64,000 nt of DNA from Polyangiaceae bacterium (GCA_025937835.1 JAICQO010000003.1:62001-126000); one strand, 5' to 3'. Numbered from the stretch's first letter, positions 37,301-45,958 are shown. The notes: a model not told the origin generated them from the sequence alone. Translations and numbers: made by a program.

Positions 37301-40300
37301 ACGCCTCGAAGCTCTCCGAATCCCGACCGAACCGGCTGCGGATCGCGCGCCAGGACTCGATCGCGCCCTCGGGGTTCTCGAGCTGGTCGGCCTGCAGCCG
37401 GGCCGCGTAGCCCAGATCCTCTCGCGCCAGCGCGGCGTCGTCGGTGGCCTCGGCACGGGCAGAGAGCGCCTGCACCAGCTCGGCGTGGTGCTCCGTCTGG
37501 GTCAGCGCCCGCACCCAGCCGTCGAGCACCTGCGCGTCCCCCGGGGACTCATCGAGCAACGAGCGGAACGCCACCGCGGCCCGGATCGGGTCGCCGATGT
37601 CGTCGAGCGCGACGCGCGCGCTCTCGACGAGGACGCGTCGCTTGCGCTCTGGGTCGGGCTCGAGCTCTGCCAGGCGCTGGAGCGTGGCGTAGCGCGCCTC
37701 GTGGCGAGCCGCCTCGGCGAACAGCCGCTCCAGGGCGCGCGCGGCGACCAGCTGGTGCTCCGGAGCCTTGGCGTCGTCGAGCACGCGTTGCTCGAGCGCG
37801 ATCGCGCGCTCCGCGTTGCCGAGCCCGAGCTCGATCCGCGCGGCGTCACGCAGCAAGTCGACGAACAACGCCTCGTCCGAGACGCGCGCTGCCGCCTGCA
37901 CCTCGAGCTCGGAGAGCTCGGCGAGCGCGCCGAGCTCGATGGCCAGATCCGCCAGCCGGTGACGGTGCTTCTGCACCTCGGGCTCGGCCAAAAACAGCTG
38001 GCCGAGGGCGTCGAAGCTGGCCCGGCCGTCGCGGCGCTGCTCCGAAAGATCGTACGACTCACGCAGCAAGCGCACGCGCTCCGCCTCGTCAGTGACGCGC
38101 GACAGCTCCTCCGCGAGCGCGCGGGCGGCGGCAGCGAGCTCGGCGCGCCCGAGGTATTCCTTGTGCAGCAGCCGCGCGGCTCGCCGCGCCGCCTTTTGCT
38201 GAGCCTCCACCGCCTCGCTCGGCGCGTCCGCGGGCAGCTCGAGCGAGAGCACGCGTTCGAGCAAGCCCAGCGCGGACTCACTCGGGTTTCCGAGCTTCAG
38301 CAGATCTTCCAGCACCGCGAGCGCGCCCGGGCCGTCGCCCATTTCGAGCTCGAGCCCGGCGATCCGCTCGCGCAGGCGCACGAGCTCGGCCCCGGACAAC
38401 GACGACTCGCGGCGCGACAGGTGCTCCGACAGCTTGTCGAGGCGGCGCTGGCGTTCGTAGAGCCGTTCCAGCGCGACGTCCACGCGGCCGTCGCGCGGTC
38501 GCAGCGTCGAATACTCTTCCCAGAAACGCATGGCGCGCTCCGGCTCGCCCGCCACGTCGCGAGCGGCGACCGCTGCCTCGTCGAGCAGCGCGGCGCGCTC
38601 GCCCGGGTCCTTTTCGGCCGCGATCATCCGCTCGTAGAGCGGGAACAGCACGTCCCAACGACGCTCGAGGCTCAGCGACAGCTTCACGCGGTCGAAGGCC
38701 CAGCGCGCGTCCGGCTGCACCGTGAGCATGCGCAAGAGCCCCGTGGTGAGGGCGCGGGGATCGCTCAGGTGCTGCTCGACCACGCGGATCAGGCGCTTCA
38801 CCAGCCACTCCACGGTCGAGACGTCTTCGGCAGATGCCAGCGCCCGCTCGTAGGCGCGCACGAGCGACAGCGGCTCGCCGCGATCGAGCGCGCGCTCTTC
38901 GATCGCCTGCCAGGCGTCGGCGTCGCGGCCGAGCGCGGAGGCGGCGCGCTCCAACACTCTCGAGGTCTCCGCGCCGGCGTCGGCCGCGAGCGCCTGGTCG
39001 AGCCAGCCCTGGCGTAGCGCCACGAGCTCCCCGGGAGCAGCGTCGAGCTTCGACAACGGCTCGGTCGTCTCGAGCAGCGCGCCCAGCGCAAGCGCGCGCT
39101 CGGTCGGTCCGATCGCCGAGGCGCTCTCGAGCACGAGCTCGGCCGCGCGCACCGAGGTCTCCGGGCGCGCCACGAGCTCGAGCGCGAGCTCGCGGGCGCT
39201 CGTGTTTTGCGAGCCTTGACCGAGCACCGAGGCCACGACGTCGAGCGCGACCGGAGCATGCCCGCGAGCCAGGAGCTCGCGCGCGAGCTCGAGCTCCGCC
39301 GAAGGCTCGCGGTTCGCGCCCTCGGCCGTGCGCAGCCGCTCGAGCGCCGAAAGCCCGCCCGCTGTGTCGCCCGACAAGAACTTCAGCCGGGACAGCGACA
39401 GCAGCGTATCGCTGCGCAACGGAGCCTGCTCCAGGGCGCGCTCCAGCGTGCGCAGCGCGGCCGCGCTGTCTTCGAACTCGCGCTCTTCCACGCGGGCCCA
39501 GTGCATCATCACGCTGACCGGATCGGCGGTGGTCGCGGCGCGCCACTCGAACAGCCAGCGCCGCTTCTCGCGCCGCCACTCTGGCGTGGCCGGCAGCTCG
39601 AGCAGCCCGACGTAGGCCCGCACGTCTTCGTCGTTCGCGTGCGTCTCGATCAGCTCCTCGTAGATCGAGGCCGCCGCCTCGAGCCGCTTGCTCGCCAGAA
39701 GCACTCGGGCCTTGGCCGCGCCCAAAAGCCGCGCCCGCGTCGCGTCCCGGCTCACGAGCTCCGGCAACAGCTCGTCGATGATCGAGGCGTAGCCTTCGGG
39801 GGCCGCCGCCGCGATCGCCGCCGGCTCGAGCGAGAGCAGCAGCGACGACAGCTCGCCCGGATCCGGACGCAGCTCGGCGAGCCGACGCACCGCGAGCCGC
39901 AGGGATTTGAAATCGAGCGCGCGGGCGTGCAGATCCACGAGCCGCAGCTCGAGCTCCGGATCTCGCGGGTTTGCCGCGCGCGCCCGCTCGAGCAACCGGA
40001 TCGTCTCGCCGAGCTCGTCCGGCGCGCAGTGTTCGGCGGCCTCGCGGAACTTCACGGCGGCTCGCTCGGGCTCGGACAACCGCCGCTCGAGCACGTCGCC
40101 GTAGACCTCGAGCACCTCGATCATCGACTTGCGGTCGGGGGCGGCCTCGGATAGCGCCTGCGCGATTTGCTCGGCGATCGGCCCCTCGATGCCGTCCTGG
40201 TTCAGGGCCGCGATCAGCGCCGAAAGGCAGTCTCGCGGGTTCTCGATGCCGCGCACCGCGCGCTCGATCCACTTCGGCGCCCCGCCCGGCCACTCGAGCA

Positions 40301-40565
40301 CGGTGCGCTTGAGGAGCCGCGCCAGTAGCGCGGCCTCGACCGCGCCGCCTGCGTTGAGCTCACGGTCGATTTCGGCGCCGAGCTGTACCCAGGACGCAAT
40401 TTTCTCGTCGGGATCGGCGGAAGCTTCAGCGCGCTCTTCGAGCTCTCGCAAGCGCAGCCGCTTCACCTCGGACGACTGGTCCGGGCCCGTGCCTTGCTTA
40501 CCTTCCATCGCTGATTCGAACGACTGGATCCGCGGCTCTTCCGCCGGCACCACGACGTCGTTCAT
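34368..40565 (-). CDS. Giant TPR-repeat protein, 2065 residues
   Basis: A 2065-residue, soluble, almost wholly helical protein. It is made of degenerate TPR-type helix pairs rich in Leu, Ala, Glu and Arg along its length (for example LLARLLKRTVLEWPGGAP, AVLEDLLKLGNPSESALGLL, RVLRRLGRASEALALMQRI). Short acidic spacers separate blocks. No signal peptide, membrane span or catalytic motif was seen. ATG 40565 follows GGAG. Such size suggests a scaffold; similar proteins occur in Polyangia, but a partner is not known apart from the adjacent linker-rich protein. Frame integrity over 6.2 kb argues that it is functional. Confidence 0.85.
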   Translation of the reverse strand: MNDVVVPAEEPRIQSFESAMEGKQGTGPDQSSEVKRLRLRELEERAEASADPDEKIASWVQLGAEIDRELNAGGAVEAALLARLLKRTVLEWPGGAPKWIERAVRGIENPRDCLSALIAALNQDGIEGPIAEQIAQALSEAAPDRKSMIEVLEVYGDVLERRLSEPERAAVKFREAAEHCAPDELGETIRLLERARAANPRDPELELRLVDLHARALDFKSLRLAVRRLAELRPDPGELSSLLLSLEPAAIAAAAPEGYASIIDELLPELVSRDATRARLLGAAKARVLLASKRLEAAASIYEELIETHANDEDVRAYVGLLELPATPEWRREKRRWLFEWRAATTADPVSVMMHWARVEEREFEDSAAALRTLERALEQAPLRSDTLLSLSRLKFLSGDTAGGLSALERLRTAEGANREPSAELELARELLARGHAPVALDVVASVLGQGSQNTSARELALELVARPETSVRAAELVLESASAIGPTERALALGALLETTEPLSKLDAAPGELVALRQGWLDQALAADAGAETSRVLERAASALGRDADAWQAIEERALDRGEPLSLVRAYERALASAEDVSTVEWLVKRLIRVVEQHLSDPRALTTGLLRMLTVQPDARWAFDRVKLSLSLERRWDVLFPLYERMIAAEKDPGERAALLDEAAVAARDVAGEPERAMRFWEEYSTLRPRDGRVDVALERLYERQRRLDKLSEHLSRRESSLSGAELVRLRERIAGLELEMGDGPGALAVLEDLLKLGNPSESALGLLERVLSLELPADAPSEAVEAQQKAARRAARLLHKEYLGRAELAAAARALAEELSRVTDEAERVRLLRESYDLSEQRRDGRASFDALGQLFLAEPEVQKHRHRLADLAIELGALAELSELEVQAAARVSDEALFVDLLRDAARIELGLGNAERAIALEQRVLDDAKAPEHQLVAARALERLFAEAARHEARYATLQRLAELEPDPERKRRVLVESARVALDDIGDPIRAAVAFRSLLDESPGDAQVLDGWVRALTQTEHHAELVQALSARAEATDDAALAREDLGYAARLQADQLENPEGAIESWRAIRSRFGRDSESFEALSALLESRGRFQELAELIADEAESGRGHGLLFTRLAEVHAAHTGDLAAALSAYRRAGELDRAADLLCETPSLLTDDPLPVLELVAELVKKERLLRAERVLRKQLAHYGQRRPKEAASVHVALSDVLCRAERQSEALAELVGAAERHPSNAAVLSALGRLSFERGELARAEQSYQALLVLIPHYPDAAKVSARAELYLALSELSRRRGEFEKADDQLEWAFEAALGSDTEARALERGLLRREWHPLLERAIVARLERSTRAEQRLDALVDLVEARRRAGGLDEALKQQARSLGRELEPELLSLSEGVRAACQRLIAVYDALPEPELALSLVERLLSNSAEAERLELELELGRRLLALPARADEGGERLWALVRADARCAEAAELLAGSPAGRGRLDELVSLLDDHATLAAAEGRAADAKALRWRIARVLSTAGRKEDALHAYLPLTDDEAYKQDARRRALELLEELGAPPEDLADAVDALLAVSDGPEVSELAARLVALADELGDSEYLERGLEHGFSADPARADLRERLLEVLDQRGEWLRLRDVLERAIERAPEPELVLRLADAHLQTGAPDRALDLLDTVGLRVAPARAVRRRRAATLEAAGRTEEALEELVELNQTYGDASEEIGSAIRRTRIWTDSERWALAAIEASSASGNQQELDEIVAHWVERGAHSAALLWQLGEQSRRAGAHTRAATVYRRLADIEQGDQRYLALVSLSRSLEAAGDSDAAVRVLENALSRTPDVAELHTALYELCGRRGERSKQARLLLDRALLAEPRERVRLLYEAADFLSGEGAHEEALEALSRLEGHEPEHLDGAVLKARVLRRLGRASEALALMQRIVQGEARPRGRPMARPFRELAEIHLAADELCEAYQALASAYQLDRSDTDTAWVFGMLAFELDQSESAAAALRAFLTLREHGPERKADPRVATAYVRLACIEQDRGQLASARRLLSLAAQSEPNDVEIRRLLAALGSP

Positions 40566-40710
40566 CCGCGATCTCCGCTGGCCGACGACGAACCTGTTCG
40601 CGCCTGCGATTTTCCGAACCAGCTCATCGGCATCTCGTAGCGTTCCTCGCGCGGGAGTCTAGCGATTGCCGTGCGCTGCCGCACCCCAATCCATGAGCCG
40701 TGCGGGTCGT

Positions 40711-40728
40711 TTCCAATCCGCTTCCAAT
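40711..40728. promoter_or_regulatory. 11-bp phased direct repeat TTCCAAT
   Basis: TTCCAAT occurs at 40711-40717 and 40722-40728, one helical turn apart, about 150 bp upstream of the giant TPR gene. The 273-bp gap 40566-40838 has no gene. A regulator-binding site is possible but unproven. Confidence 0.3.
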
Positions 40729-40838
40729 GAGATCTTTTCTCGGGCGCGGACGTTCGGTGATGATTCGACTCTGCGCTCCCCGATCCGGCCTCGGATTCAG
40801 GCGACGCTCACTCGAAAGACTGAACGCCCTTGCCGGGT

Positions 40839-41111
40839 TCAGCGACCGCTCAGGTCTTCGCGCTGGGCGCGCGACAGGTTCACCCAGCGGCCCTCCACGC
40901 GAAATCGCGCCTTGCCTTCGGGCTCTGCTTCGGCTTCGGCTTCGACGCGCCGGCATTGCCGCACCTTGAGCCGCAGCGGCGCACCGGCCACGACGAGCTC
41001 GACCGTGGAGCCCGGAGGCGACGCGCGCTCCGCCTCGATCACGCCGTTTTCGCCCTCGATCGACAGCAGCCAGGCGCTACCTCCGCCCGCGACCTCGAGC
41101 ACCCGCTTCAT
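40839..41111 (-). CDS. Small protein coupled to smpB
   Basis: A 90-residue beta-rich protein: MKRVLEVAGGGSAWLLSIEG, then an ELVVAGAPLRLKVRQCRRVE stretch and an acidic EAEAEAEPEG insert. The pattern is loosely PilZ- or OB-like, but no defining motif is present, so no function is assigned. The ATG overlaps the smpB stop (ATGA), which supports it as a real, translationally coupled gene. It would be the last gene before the long gap upstream of the giant TPR gene. Confidence 0.55.
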   Translation of the reverse strand: MKRVLEVAGGGSAWLLSIEGENGVIEAERASPPGSTVELVVAGAPLRLKVRQCRRVEAEAEAEPEGKARFRVEGRWVNLSRAQREDLSGR

Positions 41112-41593
41112 GGGCCGCGCCGCCCGCTGCGCATCGCCTGACGAGCCTCGCGGTCGGCCTCCTTGGCCTTGATGCTGTGACGCTTGTCGTGCGTCTTCTT
41201 GCCGCGGGCCACCGCCACCTCGAGCTTGGCGCGATTGTTCTTGATGTAACACTTGGTCGCGATCAGCGTCATGCCGTCGCGCTCGCGCAAGCCGCGCAGG
41301 CGTTCGATCTGCTCGCGGTGCATCAGCAGCTTGCGGGGCCGCGTGTCCTCGTGCCCGAACGCGGCGTGCTTCAGGTGCGGGATGCGCATGTTCTTCACCC
41401 ACGCCTCGCCCCGACGGTCCACGTCGACCCAGGCTTCGGTCAGGTCTGCCGTGTGCTCGCGGAGCGACCGCGCCTCGCTGCCGATCAGCACCATGCCGGC
41501 CTCGAGCTTCTCCTCGATGTGGTAGTCGTAGCTGGCGCGACGATTCTGAGAAACCAGGCGGTCGCCCTGCGTCGTTGCTTTGCCGCGGGCCAT
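41108..41593 (-). CDS. smpB: SsrA-binding protein SmpB
   Basis: A 161-residue SmpB that brings tmRNA to stalled ribosomes. VSQNRRASYDYHIEEKLEAG, LIGSEARSLRE and AWVKNMRIP are typical, and the C-terminus has the basic ARGKKTHDKRHSIKAKEADR tail needed for decoding-centre binding. ATG 41593 is preferred because the open frame upstream (to 41710) lacks homology and SmpB proteins begin shortly before the VSQNRRA segment. No ssrA gene was recognised nearby. It is divergent from the DUF2238 gene. Confidence 0.96.
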   Translation of the reverse strand: MARGKATTQGDRLVSQNRRASYDYHIEEKLEAGMVLIGSEARSLREHTADLTEAWVDVDRRGEAWVKNMRIPHLKHAAFGHEDTRPRKLLMHREQIERLRGLRERDGMTLIATKCYIKNNRAKLEVAVARGKKTHDKRHSIKAKEADREARQAMRSGRRGP

Positions 41594-41648
41594 GCTGCGC
41601 GACCAACTATCGCGCGGGTCTGCCTTTCGCAACTTTTTCGGGGGTTTG

Positions 41649-42353
41649 GTGCGGTTTGGGCGCGCATTCGCCCCCCATCCGCGGCGGCTTCCGGCTAGCC
41701 TGCTCGGCATCGACGCTTCAGCACGCCAAAACTACGATCGGCTCCCGCTCGTGCTCCTCGTGGCGGCGGTAGTGATTTGCCTCGCCACGGTCTACGCGCC
41801 GCCCGCGGGCCGCACCTCATGGTTCCTCGAGGTCGGCCCGGGCCTGGCCGGCATCGCCGTGATGCTCGCCGTGCACCGCCGCTTTCCGTTCTCTCACTGG
41901 GTGCACGTTTGCGTGTTCGTGCACCTTTTGATCCTGATCTACGGAGGCATTTACACTTACGCCCTGACACCGCTCGGCAACTGGGCGATGCACGCCTTCG
42001 ACCTGTCGCGTAACCACTACGATCGCGTTGGTCACCTCGCGCTCGGCGTGTTCCCCGCCTTCACCATCCGCGAGGTCTTGCTGCGGAAGACCCCGCTCGT
42101 CCGCGACGGCTGGCTGTATTTTCTGGTGCTGTGCGTGGTGCTGGCGATCGCAGCTTTCTGGGAGCTGCTCGAGTGGTGGGTGACGCTGATCGCTGCCAGC
42201 GACGTCGGGCAGGCCTTCCTCGGGTCTCAGGGCGACATCTGGGACGCGCAGTGGGACATGTTGCTGGCGCTGGTCGGCGCCGCGCTGGTGCTGCCGATCT
42301 TCGCCCGTGCCCACGATCGCTCGATGGCCCGCGTACCCGGGCTCGGCCCGTGA
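41649..42353 (+). CDS. DUF2238 (YjdF-like) membrane protein
   Basis: About 234 residues with five to six membrane helices. The family signature is clear: NHYDRVGHLALGVFPAFTIREVLLR in pieces, FWELLEWW, and FLGSQGDIWDAQWDM near the C-terminus; its clustered His, Asp, Glu and Trp residues suggest a ligand or metal site. Function is unknown. The start is uncertain: GTG 41649 or TTG 41646 lies just outside smpB, whereas ATGs at 41580 and 41592 overlap smpB on the other strand. The next gene overlaps its stop by 4 bp. Confidence 0.82.
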   Translation: MRFGRAFAPHPRRLPASLLGIDASARQNYDRLPLVLLVAAVVICLATVYAPPAGRTSWFLEVGPGLAGIAVMLAVHRRFPFSHWVHVCVFVHLLILIYGGIYTYALTPLGNWAMHAFDLSRNHYDRVGHLALGVFPAFTIREVLLRKTPLVRDGWLYFLVLCVVLAIAAFWELLEWWVTLIAASDVGQAFLGSQGDIWDAQWDMLLALVGAALVLPIFARAHDRSMARVPGLGP

Positions 42354-43120
42354 GCGACGAGGCGGAGCTCCGAGCCCTCGAAGACGCCGCCTTTCGCGCC
42401 TGGCCCGCAGCGGAGGTCGAGGAGCTCGACGGCTTTCGTCTTCGCGCCACGAGCGGTGTCACCCGCCGCGCCAACTCGGTCTGGACCTCGGGCGAGCGCG
42501 CTTTCCGGCTCCCGCTCGAGCAGCGCATCGAACGCGCGGAGCAGTTTTACGAGGCGCGCGGCCTCGCGTGTTGTTTCCAGCTCACGCCACTCAGTGAGCC
42601 CGGGCTCGACGCCGTCCTGGCCGCGCGTGGCTACGAGCTCGACGCGCCGGTCGCGATCGAGCTCGCCTCGGCGACCGAGCTCGCTGCGCGGCCTGCCGAT
42701 GCCCGCGTCCGCGTCGAACGCCAGCTGGGCGCCGCCTGGTTCGAGGTCTCGGCGGCGAAAGGCCGCTTCGCTGACGCGCAGGCCACTTACCGCGGCTTGC
42801 TCGAGCGGCTCGGCGCGCGCGCGGACTTCGCGCTGGCCGAGCTCGACGCCGAGCCCGTCGCTGTCGCGCTCGGCGTCGCGGACGGCGACTGGTACGGCGT
42901 GTTTTCGATGCTCACGCTGCCCTCCGCGCGACGGCGCGGCCTCGGCAGCGCGCTTTTGCGCGCGCTCGCCCGCGCTGCCCTCGAGCGCGGTGCGAGCCGC
43001 CTCTATCTCCAGGTCGAACGCGACAATGCTTCTGCGCGCTCGCTCTACGCCGCGCATGGCTTTCGCGAGCGCTACGGCTATCACTACCGCGTGCGGCGCC
43101 GAGCTCAGAGCGGGATGTGA
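42350..43120 (+). CDS. GNAT-family N-acetyltransferase
   Basis: A 256-residue acetyltransferase. The C-terminal half is a GNAT domain: VFSMLTLPSARRRGLGSALL contains the acetyl-CoA pyrophosphate loop (RRRGLG), followed by LYLQVERDNASARSLYAAHGF. The N-terminal 120 residues (ELRALEDAAFRAWPA, LDGFRLRATSGVTRRANSV) match a two-domain GNAT subgroup. GTG 42350 overlaps the DUF2238 stop (GTGA). The substrate is unknown. Its 3' end overlaps the convergent hypothetical gene by 16 bp. Confidence 0.88.
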   Translation: MSDEAELRALEDAAFRAWPAAEVEELDGFRLRATSGVTRRANSVWTSGERAFRLPLEQRIERAEQFYEARGLACCFQLTPLSEPGLDAVLAARGYELDAPVAIELASATELAARPADARVRVERQLGAAWFEVSAAKGRFADAQATYRGLLERLGARADFALAELDAEPVAVALGVADGDWYGVFSMLTLPSARRRGLGSALLRALARAALERGASRLYLQVERDNASARSLYAAHGFRERYGYHYRVRRRAQSGM

Positions 43121-43494
43121 GTCTCGATGCGGCGCGCCAGGCGCTGCACCAGCTCCGTCACCTCGTTACCGGTCTCGCGCGCGACCTGCTCGAGCTTGGG
43201 CGAGAGCCGCGACGCGTGCTTTTCGAATTCGCGCGTCATCCCGGCATCCAGCGCCTGCAGCCGGGTGAGCGCGCGCTCCGCCGCCTGCTCCACCGCCGGA
43301 TCGACTTCACCGACGGCTTTGCGAGCCGCGCGCAGCAACAGGTCGATGCCATCCGCCAAATCTTCCGCCGCGCTGCGCTCGCGAGCGGTGGGACCGCCGG
43401 CCGCGTCCTCCGGCGGTACTCCCTGTGTCGGCGGTATCGCTCCGGCCGGGCCGGCAGCTCCGGCCGCCGATGCATTCACTTCTCGTTGAGACAT
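43105..43494 (-). CDS. Hypothetical helical protein
   Basis: A 129-residue protein with an Ala/Pro/Gly-rich N-terminus (1-35) and a continuous helical region (about 38-125) with heptad-like spacing (AEDLADGIDLLLRAARKAV, RLSPKLEQVARETGNEVTEL). A coiled coil or small bundle is likely. No signal, membrane span or family is recognised. ATG 43494 is used; GTG 43500 is an alternative. Its 3' end overlaps the GNAT gene tail to tail. Confidence 0.55.
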   Translation of the reverse strand: MSQREVNASAAGAAGPAGAIPPTQGVPPEDAAGGPTARERSAAEDLADGIDLLLRAARKAVGEVDPAVEQAAERALTRLQALDAGMTREFEKHASRLSPKLEQVARETGNEVTELVQRLARRIETHIPL

Positions 43495-43566
43495 ACCCAC
43501 AAGGTGTTCTCCGCGAGTTCCGCCGGCAACCGGCGATACTCCGCAGAACCGGGGGAAATACCGACG

Positions 43567-44688
43567 CTACTGGCGGAGCGCGTCGCGCACGAACGGCGCG
43601 TGCCCGCGCAAGAACTCGGAGGTCCAGCCGCCCTTCACCGGCGCACCCGGCACGAGCAGACAGGTCGAGTCCGGCGTGCAGTTGTCGAGCTTCCAGGCAG
43701 CCCAGCTGATGCGCTTCGTGGCCGCCCAGTTAATCCAGGTGTTGGCCTCGTCGAGGCAGAGCTTGCCGTCCAGGCCGCCGTCCGCGTGCGAAGCGCCCCA
43801 CTCGGTGATGAACAGCGCCACCCCACGGGTGAGCGCCGTCTCGGCGCGCGCGCGGAACTGGCCGGTGTGCGAGCACGAGTAAAAGTGCAGCGTGTACATC
43901 AGGTTCTCGCCGGCCACGGGTGAGCCCGCCGCCACGTCTACGTACTGCGACCAGTTCGGCGTCCCGAGCACGATCACGTTGTCCGGGTCGTTTCCGCGAA
44001 TCGCGGCCACCACGCTCTCGTGATAGGCCTTGATCGTCGGCCAATCGAGCATCTCCGGCTCGTTGAAGGGCTCGTAAATCACGTTCGGCAGGTCCTTGTA
44101 CTTCGCCGACATCTCGCTGAAGAACGCCACCGCCTGCTCCTTGTGCATGTGCGCGTTGTGATCGTGAAAATCGATGATCACGTACACGCCGGCTGCCACC
44201 GCACCCTGCACCACCCGATCGACCTGAGCCTTGGCCTTGTCGGGGTTCGTCAGGTAAGCGCCCGACGGCTCCACGCCCATCGCCGCGCGGATCACGCTGA
44301 TGTTCCAGTGATCGCGCATCCACAAGATGGCCTCGGGGCTTTCGGCGAAGCCTTCGTTCTCCCAGTTCAGCCACATGCTGCTCACCCCCTTGAGTTGTAC
44401 GACCTCCCCGTTCGCATCGAGCAACTCGCTGCCCACCACCGTGAGCTGGCCGTGCGTTTCGACAGGGGGCGTGCCGCTCCGCAGCCAGCTGTCGTCCGTC
44501 TGCTGCTGCCAGGTGGAGGTTCCGGAGCCACCCGCGCCCGGGGTGGTCGGGACGCCCGGCGTGGTGGGCGTGGTCGGCTTCGGCGTGGTCGCCGGAGGCG
44601 GGTTGTCGGAGCCGGGGTCGCAGCCGAGCGCGCCGAGACCAGCGCAGCAAGCAAGGAGCGTGAGGAAAGAGCGGACGGATCGCAGCAT
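43567..44688 (-). CDS. Secreted GH5 cellulase-like lipoprotein
   Basis: A 373-residue glycoside hydrolase family 5 protein. Signal peptide ends in GALGC (Cys23); a Thr/Pro linker runs to about 60. The catalytic domain has GVSSMWLNWENEGF, VIIDFHDHNAH, YEPFNEP with acid/base Glu210, and LFITEWGAS with nucleophile Glu296, so an active endo-beta-1,4-glucanase or related enzyme is expected. ATG 44688 is the start because the open frame upstream lacks homology and the signal peptide begins there. It suits a predatory or polymer-degrading lifestyle. Exact substrate (cellulose, mannan, xyloglucan) cannot be told. Confidence 0.93.
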   Translation of the reverse strand: MLRSVRSFLTLLACCAGLGALGCDPGSDNPPPATTPKPTTPTTPGVPTTPGAGGSGTSTWQQQTDDSWLRSGTPPVETHGQLTVVGSELLDANGEVVQLKGVSSMWLNWENEGFAESPEAILWMRDHWNISVIRAAMGVEPSGAYLTNPDKAKAQVDRVVQGAVAAGVYVIIDFHDHNAHMHKEQAVAFFSEMSAKYKDLPNVIYEPFNEPEMLDWPTIKAYHESVVAAIRGNDPDNVIVLGTPNWSQYVDVAAGSPVAGENLMYTLHFYSCSHTGQFRARAETALTRGVALFITEWGASHADGGLDGKLCLDEANTWINWAATKRISWAAWKLDNCTPDSTCLLVPGAPVKGGWTSEFLRGHAPFVRDALRQ

Positions 44689-44860
44689 GGTAGCGGTATT
44701 GGGATTGGAAAGAGGGTTACCGAGTGAGGGCGCGCGGCAGTCGCGCTCGCAACCCGCTCGGATGTAGGTTCCCGCGGGCGTCGATCGAAAAATCATAGCG
44801 CGGCCCGGAATCGGTTCCAGGCCTACCCCGTCTCCGGTGCGTTCGCCGCGCCCTGGGGCG

Positions 44861-45958
44861 TCAGCGCGGCGTCTCGATCGTATCGCCGTGAGCCGGCCGC
44901 GGCGCCTCGACGCGGCTTCCATTCACCAGCAGCGGCGCGAAGCGGATCGGCAAGCCGTGGCCGCGGCCGATCTCCGATTCCGAGCCCACGTGCCAGTGCA
45001 GGTGCGGCCCGCTGGTGTTGCCGGAGTTACCGACCTCCCCCAGCTCCTGCCCGCGCTTCACGCGCTGCCCCGGTCGCACCAGAATCGAGTCCTTCTTCAG
45101 GTGCGCGAGGAACGAAAACTCGCTCGAGCCGTGATCGATGACCACGAAGTTACCTGGCAAGACGTAACGGTCGCGGTAATCGAGGCCGTGATCGGGCACG
45201 CCGTTCACGACGCTCACGACCTGGCCGTCGGCGGGCGCAACCACGGGCTGCTCCCAGGCCAGGTGCTGTTCCGGCTTCGCTCCGTCGCCCGTCGCGTCTT
45301 TGCCGTCCGCGCCGCGCCGATCCAGATCGAACGCGTACCACTGCTGGCGGTTGCCGACGTGGATGTTGCCGCTGCGCTCCGGGCCGCCGTTGCTCACGTA
45401 CCAGGCGCCGCGCGCAGGCACGACGTAGTCGTTCTTGGACACGTAGTCGTCCGCCGGACCCTTGCCTGTGTCCGGCGCGTCGGCGAACCGCTTGATCCAC
45501 AACCCCTGGATCACGCCCTGCTCGTCGAGCGCCACGCTGAAGTTACGCGCGCCGCGCTCGAAGAAGCCCCCCACCCAGACCGTGGTCAGCGGTGGCGCAG
45601 ACGACTCGTCCAGCACCCGCGTGTCCGAGAGCTTTCCGACGGCGGCTTCCACGTCGCGGATCACGCCGAGGAACGCCTCGAGGGAGATCGCCTTCTGGAA
45701 CTCGCCGCTGCTTCCTCGATAGACCGCCTCGGCCTCGCCGCCGTGTAGGCGTCGCACGATCGACGTGGCCAACTCGCCGGCCTTCGAACGCGGCGGCGTG
45801 GCTGTGGACGCGGCCGGTTTCGGGAGCTCCGGCGCGGGGGTGGGTCCGGGCGGCGCGGAGAGCAGCACCGGGGGCTTCGCGTCGGGGCAGCTCGCCGGCG
45901 CGCAGCCCGAGCCGAGCCCAAGCAGCGGCAGCGCGAGCGAGACCCAGGGCCGCGTCAT
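44861..45958 (-). CDS. M23 family metallopeptidase lipoprotein
   Basis: A 365-residue envelope protein. The signal peptide is followed by Cys19 and Cys24 (SGCAPASC); a Pro/Ala linker runs to 60. Residues about 62-150 form a DUF3887-like small domain (ELATSIVRRLHGGEAEAVY, FQKAISLEAFLGVI). The C-terminal LytM domain has GNFVVIDHGSSEFSFLAHL, VGNSGNTSGPHLHWHV, with His in HLHWH. The usual first zinc ligand motif HxxxD appears as NRQQWYAFDLD, Asn replacing His or shifted, so hydrolase activity is not certain. It is a likely cell-wall peptidase or regulator. Confidence 0.86.
   Translation of the reverse strand: MTRPWVSLALPLLGLGSGCAPASCPDAKPPVLLSAPPGPTPAPELPKPAASTATPPRSKAGELATSIVRRLHGGEAEAVYRGSSGEFQKAISLEAFLGVIRDVEAAVGKLSDTRVLDESSAPPLTTVWVGGFFERGARNFSVALDEQGVIQGLWIKRFADAPDTGKGPADDYVSKNDYVVPARGAWYVSNGGPERSGNIHVGNRQQWYAFDLDRRGADGKDATGDGAKPEQHLAWEQPVVAPADGQVVSVVNGVPDHGLDYRDRYVLPGNFVVIDHGSSEFSFLAHLKKDSILVRPGQRVKRGQELGEVGNSGNTSGPHLHWHVGSESEIGRGHGLPIRFAPLLVNGSRVEAPRPAHGDTIETPR

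Noticed and set aside
41108-42353. Search for the tmRNA gene ssrA near smpB
   Set aside because: No tRNA-like acceptor end (with a GGTTCGA-type arm) or tag-coding segment was found in the flanking gaps.
44861-45958. Calling the M23 protein inactive because of the NRQQWYAFDLD motif
   Set aside because: Some LytM subfamilies have the first metal ligand in a varied context, and the HLHWH motif is intact. Loss of activity cannot be claimed without an alignment.
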